Positions 22,176 to 31,700 of a DNA stretch of 64,000 nt are shown in pieces (the stretch's first letter is position 1; each line of letters opens with the position of its first letter). Both the position numbers and the translations under genes were made by a program. The notes beneath the pieces were generated by a model that ran no database searches, was not told the origin of the DNA, and saw only the letters and a list, made by a program, of their open reading frames with translations. Origin of the DNA: Macrocystis pyrifera (Eukaryota; Sar; Phaeophyceae; Laminariales; Laminariaceae); assembly GCA_031763025.1 (NCBI GenBank), contig JASSKH010000007.1:5313930-5377929 (forward strand), given 5' to 3'.

Positions 22176-25100
22176 ATGGCACATACGACGCCAGCCAGTT
22201 CTCTGGGCGCTGGTGCCGTTGATGGCTCGCAGTACCAAGAGATAGACCAAGGCATTTACTGTGTGCTGAAGGAAACACCGGCTAGGCTGTTTCTTGGCAC
22301 CCAGAAGGCCGCTCAGAACCGACGGCTCTTGCGCAGACACGGAGTCTCAAGAATCGTTTGCGTCGGCACTCCTGCGTTTCATCGGGACATGGTTGGGGGG
22401 GAGGAGCCTCTGGAAGGGCGTGATGATTATGGTGGAGAAGGCGACAGCTGCAACACTGTCGGCAACAACAACGGAAGCGGGTTCACCTATCTGGAAGTGC
22501 CTGTTCTAGACCTCCCATCGGAAAACTTGTTGGCGCGTTTGGACGAGTGCACTTCTTTCATCGCGGATGGCATGCGTCGAGGGCAGGGAGTGTTCGTCAA
22601 CTGTGTTTTCGCGCAGAGCAGAAGCGCCGCAGGTGTGACAAGGGTAGGCACGTACTTTTAATAGGCACCCCCTCTTATCATCTCACCATACCCCTCTACC
22701 CTTTCACCCTTCGACTATAGTTCTTCTCCAAGCCAAGGGGTAAGGCGACTGGCGATCAATATTGGTATGTCGTGCCTGCGCGGCGATAGTGCGTCGCATA
22801 TTCCAATCTGTCCGGAAATGTAATGACCGTTATATATCAATTTTAATCTAAAACAGTCCTTATATATCCGGACAGTGATACGCGGCAAAACCTCGATCTT
22901 CCATCTGCGCACATCTGTACAGCAGTGCAGAGCGGGCTTCGCCTTCCTCCAGCGGTTGAGACTATCGGCTATGACTGGCTATGGCTACCAGGTGTATCAT
23001 ACGTATCCCTTTGTCAGAATCCCGCCGACCCGTGGCATGGCGGAGACTACTTCTACTTATGAACCCCGTTTTGTATGCCCCGTGGCCCGTAGGCTTTTCG
23101 GTAGAATCTGTCTAAATAAACCTACCTAACCTCGGACAGGTCATCGATGACCACATTATGAGCTAGATCCTTCAGGGCAGATAGACTCCTGATCTGTACG
23201 GTCTGTATGTATAGCTCATGTTGCCGGGTGGGACCCGTACAACTGCGTTATCTGCCGCAGTAGTATTAACAACACGAATTGTCCTGGGTTGTACCTGTAC
23301 TACACAGCCCCTGTACGTTACCTCTCGGCGGCAGGTTATGATCTAGACGATCTATCTGTAGATGATCTATCTGTAGATGATCTATCTGCAGATGATCTAT
23401 CTGTACATGATCTATCTGTCCGATGTGTGGACGTCATTCACTTCTCAAGTTCACCAAGTACCAGGTACCGGTACCGAATAACAGATATTTCCTTTATACT
23501 ACAGGCAGTACCACGTACTGTATCTCCACCCCACACAGCAGGTCATTGAAACCCTTTTAGGACCGCAGTCCCGTTTGGAGACAAACTACTTGGAATTAGA
23601 GTGGTTTGTCCCCGAAAAAGGGGACTGCAGTCCTAAAGGTGATAACTTATCCCGCATGCATCGCGTTGAGACCGCATGTCTGATGTTTCCAGTTTCCAAG
23701 CGTCACGCAATACAAGGCCTGTGTTTACCCTCCGGTCGTCTCTCAGTGTCCTCAGCATTTGTTCGTACTCTTATCAATATACTCATATAAGGCGCTTCGC
23801 CTAGCGGGCGGCTCCGCCCGCTACGCTCGCTCACAAGGAAGAAGGGAAGGGAACAGATGGTGCAGAAAAAAGGGTGCAAACAGGCGACTTGCAAATGCCA
23901 AGAGCTCCATGCTCCATCCAGGCAAACAACCCGGACGCCGCATGCATGCACGCGCATACTTCTTTTGATACCTGGTGATGTACGAAAGAGAAAACACAGC
24001 ACAGCACCGCAATAAAATAATGAAATGGAACGAAAGTTTGAATTAAAAAAACAACCCCCGTCCCTTCTGATATAGTTATTCCTGCCCGATTGGAACACCT
24101 TGCGCCGGTCAAAATAAAAATTGAACAGCAGAGCTTCTCTCGGCCTCGTACGCTGCCCGTCCCTCTCGCGACCACCTCGCCACCGATTCGGTCAGGGTAA
24201 AGTTTTCCTCCCCCTCTGCCCCCGTGAGCCCCGCCGCCCGCCTCACGTGAAGCCCGGTGCTCACCGTGACCCTCATTCGCCAGCTCGACAATATTGGTGC
24301 TCAGACGCGGAGCTCTCCCTCTGAACTTGAGCTTGTTGGCGAAAATAAGAACTGCTTGAATATTTTTTGGCAAACCAAAGGACCCGTTTAGACTCGTACA
24401 TACGATGTCCAACCCAACATCAGGGAGCCAGACAAAACCCATTCATGCTTCCTCGTGTCTCGATGCGCACGCGACGCCTAGCCACGAAAACAGCGACCGC
24501 GCTCCTTCCGACCCCCCCTCTACCCGCCAGCACCCGCTGACACCCGCGATGACACCGCGCTCGCCCGCGTTGCCGTGCTCTGGGTACACGCACGCACACA
24601 CAAAACCAGAAAAGGGACAAAAGGCTCTCGCCGGCAAGTTATAGAAGGAGGCGCGGTGTTCAAGTGGGAGCTCTGAGAGGCCAGAGATGTACCAACCGAA
24701 CACGCTCAAGAGAAATATGAAAGGAATTCTATGCGCATAAACATACAACGTGAAAATACAAACCCACAGAAAACTTGCTTGCCTCAGCGCTTGTACGCAC
24801 GCGCATAATACTGTTGCTGTTTTCGCACCCCGTTTGGCAGAGAGGCGGAGGAAATTGCACGTACGTGCAAGCCTCTTCAGATTTGCACGTAAATTCAATC
24901 AATGCGGTTGTATGTATAGCAGGAGTTGTTGTAGATATGTATGGCCTACATGGTACCAAATTGGGGTCAGGGTGTGAGGCTGGCCTCCGGCGGCTCCTGC
25001 GGAGGGCCGACTACATTTCTGCACCACTAGGTGGGAACAGGGTGCCAAATGGGATGGGCCCACTGCGGAGGCAAACTACCAAATGGAAACAGGATGCCAG

Positions 25101-28100
25101 GTGGTAAAACAAGCGCGTGCAAGTCGAAGACGCTTGCACGTACGTGCAATTTCTCCGCTGGTGCGCAGGGGGCCCTGCTCCCGCTTGGCACCCTGCGCTC
25201 CCACGCCGACCTGACCCCACCCGGACCTGCGCCCTCCCAACTGACCCCGAGAGTATAGCCTGCCACCGGTAGGGTTGTCAGCGAACCAAGCGGCAGGTCG
25301 GCCGCAAAAATCAGAGTTCATCACCACAGATACCAGCACCACACCGCTGTATATTTGCCCTCGCAATTTGTAAGTTGCCCTATTATTTTTTTTTGAATTG
25401 TATACCGTGTACAGTATAGCGAGACACGTGGTTGTTGTGGTGGGCGAACTCTGATGTTTTGCTACCGACTAATCGCTTCGCTCTCACAGTCCTACCGGCG
25501 GCGATCTATTTCCAGGAGGATGGATTTGTGGAGGGCTGAGGTCCGGGTGGGGTCAGGGTGCCTAGCGGGGGAGCGCAGAGTGCCAAGCCGGGGTGCGAAA
25601 GAGCAAAACACGTGATCGTGGGCGCTGATGAAAGCACGAGAAAAAAGTAGAAGAACAAAAACGGCCGCACGCGAGGAGAATACTCTCATTACACGTACGA
25701 GTACGTGTTTCTACAGCAAAACTACTTTTTTGTGGATTTGCACCTATTACGGGGGACCACAGTGAATGGGATCTACGGTACACACAAAGCTATGCTTTCG
25801 CGTATTCTTACTAACAATAGTTGGTCCTATTTACTATGGTCCCCCGTAAATAGGAACGGGCGAGAACTACCGCTATCTTGTCTCCGGTGAAGGGCGATTT
25901 GTTCTGTATCTCGGGATGAGAGCAGACCCTCTCTCGAGTCGGGAAACGTTTCTGCTCGAAGAGCGGAAAAGCTGTTGACCCCTGTGGGACTGCAGTAGTG
26001 CCGTTTTGGGGACAGACTACTTGGAATTTGAGTGGTTTGTCCCTCAAGAACGGAACTAGCAGTATTAAAAGGGTCAAGGCGGGTAAGTGGGTTCCAGTGC
26101 CCTACGGCGGCTTACGGCATGCGTGGGTCATGGCTGTTTTTTCATGGAGTTGACGCGGGTTAGATCACGGGAGCAATGAAACGAAAAAAAAAAAAACGCT
26201 CCGTCCGCTCACACGCCAGCACCATGTAGATTCCGTACCGGTTGGGAGAGTTATTTCTTACGTCCGTGGTCTCAGGCTGGTTTCAGGTTGCAGCAGAACG
26301 ACATTGCGCAGAAAATCGAGAGAGAGAGAGAGAGAGAGAAATAGAACGAATGATGGATTTTTTTAGAAGTAAAACACAGAAACAATGCCTCTGGGCACAA
26401 CAGCAGCAGTGCGGTGCCTGTTACCAGGGTGATGTACTACCCAGGGTGAAGAATCAGCACGGACACTGGGCTTGCTGGATGTCGACGAGTAGAAGAACGG
26501 TTTAATGTGAAGGAACACACACACTACTGCTGCACATGTAAAGTTGATGTTTCACACGCAGGGTGATATACAATGGCTGTCCTACACTATTAATAGTAGC
26601 GTAGCAACACGATCAGACTGGTTCAGCTGCCGCTATCTCGTTTCCGATACTGCTATATATAGCCCATCAAAGCACATGCGAACGTGCCCCGCTATTCCCA
26701 AGCGAACACGAACGTTTGCCACGGATGCGAAGGTTTGGAGGGCCTGGGGCGTCTGGCTTGATCGCTGCGAAGGGTATACCGCAGACCGCTGTGAGAGAGC
26801 GCTTGCCGCGCCGTTTTGTTCGCAGTCGGGGTCTCCTCACTATTGCAGAGGCGTTAGATACCCGGGGTGAGAGAAAATAAATGAACGAGAACAAAGCAAA
26901 ATCGCTCCTGTCCGTCTGTACATTTTCCGTGCCAAGCTAAAAAAAAAAACGCTCTTTTAACTGCGTGTTATCTCGAGTCGGGAGCTCTGAAACCTTCTAG
27001 GACTGCAGTTCCGTTCCGGTGACAAAACACTCTATTTCTCAGTAATTTGTCCCCCAAACCGGACTGGAGTGCTAAAGGGTTGGGTCGGGGGTACCCCACT
27101 GCTGCTGTAGTCAGTTGTTGAGCATTGTGGTCGGCAAATTTTATACGTCACGGGACAGCCTACGCGGACTTTAATTGCGCGCCGCGCAATGTATGTAAAA
27201 CCCCTCTTTTGGCAGATACTGGAGCGATGTATAGTCATTCCCAGTGATTAGAGCCAACCTTTATGAGAATCCTCGGCAGACATCGATCGACAAAACCAAC
27301 AACACCATCATGAAATCTGAACGGAATGCGCTGGTTAAGGTCTCCGACCCAGCCTAGTGTCACAGTGCTCACACCTCGGTCGGTGATATGTGGCGTGGGC
27401 TGACCAGGCGTCTGATAAAAAAAACATTTTGGCACTGGTCTGTAGAAGACAGACGACAAAAAATCTCTACCCCTCACCGATGGCAAAAAATAGACAATTT
27501 CTCAGGTTTGACATCGATCGACAAACCCAACGATTACGTCACGAACTCTGAATGAAGTGCGCTGGTTAGAGGCTCCCACCCACACTAGTATCGCAGTTCT
27601 CACACCTCGGTGGGTGATATGTGGCGTGGGTGGGCCAGGCGTCTACTAAAGTCATATTTGGCAGCTGGTATGTAGAAAACAGACGACAAAAACTCTCGAT
27701 TCCTCTCCGTTGGCACGAAACAGAACTTTTTGAAAGCTCTGACGAAGAGCATAGGACGCCGCGGCCAACCTCTCGCCCCCTAGACGACGGATTCCAATTC
27801 TACCTCCCAGGCCATAATTTGCACTCATTGGCCTTGCCCGGTACCAAGTTCGTTGACCATGGGTGGAGTATATGTCGAGATCGAAGGTCAATCGTCGCGT
27901 GACTGCTGGCGTGCGAGCTGCGAGCTGTGTCTTTCTTCTTCTAGTTTGGTTTGTGTGCGGCGTGATTTCACGTGGTTCCCGTGGTTCCGGTTTTGTCGAT
28001 CGATGTCTGCCGAGGATTCTCATAAAGGTTGGCTCTAGTCACTGGGAATGACTATACATCGCTCCAGTATCTGCCAAAAGAGGGGTTTTACATACATTGC

Positions 28101-28736
28101 GCGGCGCGCAATTAAAGTCCGCGTAGGCTGTCCCGTGACGTATAAAATTTGCCCACAATGGCAAGTCTAAAATAACACGGGGCAGTTGACGCCAGCTATC
28201 TTTGTGGTCCACGCGGGGGTACTCTGGTTCGGACCCAGCGCCTTCTCTTTTGTGGCGAACGATTTTTATGGCGAACGAACGCTGGCTCTTGGGACCGGCC
28301 TGTTCGTTCTTTCGCGCATACACCAACCAACCTGCCAGAGCGAACGGCCACAAAACAATTACCGAAAAATTCCGCTCGCCGGCTGACCCTCCGGCAACCC
28401 CGCCCGCTTGTTTTGAGCCCTATGACGTTGCGCCCCCTCTTTTTGCGCAATTTGTTGTAATTACAACCCTGTGCTGCTGTTGCTGGTACCATTATTATTA
28501 TTTCTGCGGTATATAGCGATAGCGCGGGTGTTGCGATGGGTGCACAAAGCAGTTTCTTCTCCGCAAGCCCAAGCACAACAAAAATCATGCTGGTATGGCT
28601 GGTATGGGCTACCAGTATGAAAATGATCATCGTCATGGCGACGAGCGACTGCGAAAGCCAAACTCTACAAATATCCGCGATAAAAAGGAAGGCACGTATA
28701 TATGGTACCAGGTACCTGGTATATTATTATATATTC

Positions 28737-28787
<51 letters not shown>

Positions 28788-31700
28788 CGACGGACGGACG
28801 ACACCTTTGACCACGACTTTTTTTTCTTGAGGAAGGTCGCTGGCTGAGGGTAAAGCCTCCTACACAAATAGTAGTGTTAACACGAGTTTTGAGCTGGAAG
28901 AAAAATCTCCTGGACTGGAGGTTGAGCTGGACACCCCCTGCTATGTGTGTACAAGTTGAGCTGGAAATAAAAGCAAACGTGGTTATATTGCGATTATTAT
29001 GCGCACCACTCTCGACACGGGTGTGAGGACCTTTGGGTATTCGCACGTATACGCCAACGGTCCTTACATTTTCGTTCACGGTGGTTGTCATTTTTCTCAA
29101 TCCTAGCTTTGAGCCATTTCATCAATATTTTTGACTTTCGAGTAGGGGTCCATCGCTCTTTTTTTCGTTGTCCATGTCGCGGTGGCGAGGAGGGTCGGCC
29201 ACTACGGCGTACTTGCCCTGGAACGCGGGGGGGGAGGGGGCGCGATAGGAGCGTGGTCTAGGCTGACAAGAGCTGACCCCGGAAGAACGAAATGCTCGAA
29301 CAAAGCACGTCTTGCTGATCGTGTTGTTTTTGTCTTCTGCGGTCAGCTCTCCGCTAGCAAGCCTCGACCACACTCACTCCTGTGGCGTTCTTCGCTGTCT
29401 CCGACTTTTCCATTACAAGGAGAAGGCGCTGGGTGCTCCCTGACCTCCCGGGTCTCGCGGGGTGGCCCAACCACCCAGGAGGGGGCATTGTTGCACGTAT
29501 TTACGTGGCTGCATCTATTACGTGGGACTATAGAGTCAGGATCCATCATGCGCACAAAATGCTATATATACTGGAGTATTTTACTATTAAATAATAAAAT
29601 TGGGACCATACTATTACGGGGGCCGTAGTTAATAGGGCCAAATATTGTTAGTAAATACAGGTTAATATATATGGTTTTGTGTGTATCGTAGGTCCTATTT
29701 ACTATGGCCCCCCGTAATAGTATCTTCCCCCGGAATGGCACGAGACGCGGTCAAAACGGGAGTACCCATCAATTTTAACATTCAGCACTCGAATATATAG
29801 AGTGCCGCAAAAAGCAATCATGGGTATCATGGGAAAGGAATCTCTGCTATATTCGGCGTCCCGGTGGCTTGGTAGGTGGTCCGCGTGCCTATCAAGATCA
29901 ATTTCGTGGGTTCAAATCTCACCGAGTGCATGCTCGTAGGGACTTTTTCTTGCATAAAAAATTGATAAGCGGAAAGCGCGAGAGCGTGAGTTAGCTAAAC
30001 ATTCGATGAAAATCGACGAGCAGTGGGAATGCTGAACCCTATGCGCGATAAAAAATAAAGGCACGTACCGGGGGGGAGAAGGGAAGACACCTGTGACCAC
30101 GGCTTGTCCAGAAGATCGTCGAGGGTAAAACCTCCTACGAGTGGGCTGGAAAGTAGAAGTGATGATGAAAAAAAAAAACAAAAAAACATATATTTACATA
30201 CCGGTGTAGTAGTAGGTGTGTTGTCTATTAATAGTCTACAATACTCGTTTTACCAGGTGTGATACATTTTACGATATGCATACCGGTATGTCATACCAGT
30301 ACCATGTATCACGTCGTGTATACCTGGTATATACCTGGTACACATTTAACAATTCATGTATATGGAGGAGGGGTTTCGCGTACGAGGAGCGCACAAAAAA
30401 AATGTATGCTATATCCGAGCACGAAGTATTGTCAATTGTTGTGAGTGACTCGAATTACGTACATTATTAATAGTTTAACGTAAGACTAATTAATCGCGAC
30501 TATTACTTAAGTAGTTGTTGACAATTCACGACATTCGTTGGTTTAGATCTCCGAGTCGTCGCGCGATATGCTCGAGTAACGAATCTTGATAGTCGAACGA
30601 GCAAATCAATGAAAACGAAAAATGTGAACAACGGACAGAATTCATCTGACGAGTTTCCCCGCGGCCGCCTGTTCGTTCACTGCAATGGGTGGTGGGCGAA
30701 ATTATTTGTTCCGCCACGTTGCACGCACTCGCCCGACGCCAACCGTGGGGCTGCTGCTGTTGGCAGCTGCTGAACGGTTGCCGTGAAGAGAGCGTTGACC
30801 TCGCACAGCGGGGGGGGTGCGCGATCGTTTTTCAGCCCTCGATTTTTTTTTTCTCGACGACGACAAGGGCGCTGACAAAAGTCGAACATTTCTATTTTTT
30901 CGCAAGGCGCGGTCTCGCCAACAGACTTTTTTTTTTTTTTTTTCTTCTTTTTTTTTCCTGAAATCACCGTGTTGTGTACTTGTACGGTATCGACGACCTC
31001 CTCTTCCCGTGCCGGAATAAGTCGAGCGCTGAGAATGATCGTGCCCCTGCTGTGCGAGGCCAGTGCTCTTCTGAAGAGCGGTAACGGTGGGGCCTTGGGC
31101 GGCTACTGACCGGCTGGCCACAACTTGGTCGGTGGCATCTACCGCCCCCGGGTCTGGGGTTGACATTATCGCGGCGGTGGCCCCTAGCACTTAGGCCCGA
31201 AGCGGGGGGAGGAGAGAGGCTTCCCAACGTCTTCATAAATAATACAAAACGTAGGGTCGATGGGAAGCCTATTATAGCATCAACCGCATAATTGCGGCAC
31301 AGAAAACGTTTTCGAATCACGCAGTCGTTCTTGATATACACGCACCAAAGTGGGTGTTTTTGGGCTTGTTTTGGGCCTATGTACTATGGCCCCCCGTGAT
31401 AGCTAGCTGCTCGTTGTGACACCAGGGGGAACGCCGTCGTCGCCGTGAAGGCGTGACGGGCGATTGGTTGTTCCACCATAAATACGCACCTGGTGCCACC
31501 ATAAATACGTACCTGGTGCTGGCGCTGGTACTGGTGCTGGGACACGATCTCGCGACGGAGCAATCAATCGGATTCCTGACGCAGCCTTGAAGATTTTCGG
31601 AGAGTTGTCTTTTGCCATGACGTTGAGGAGAGTGGCTGTATCTATCCCCTCCTCAAACAAGCCTTTCCTGTGTTACACAATCACGGAAGAAAACAAAACG

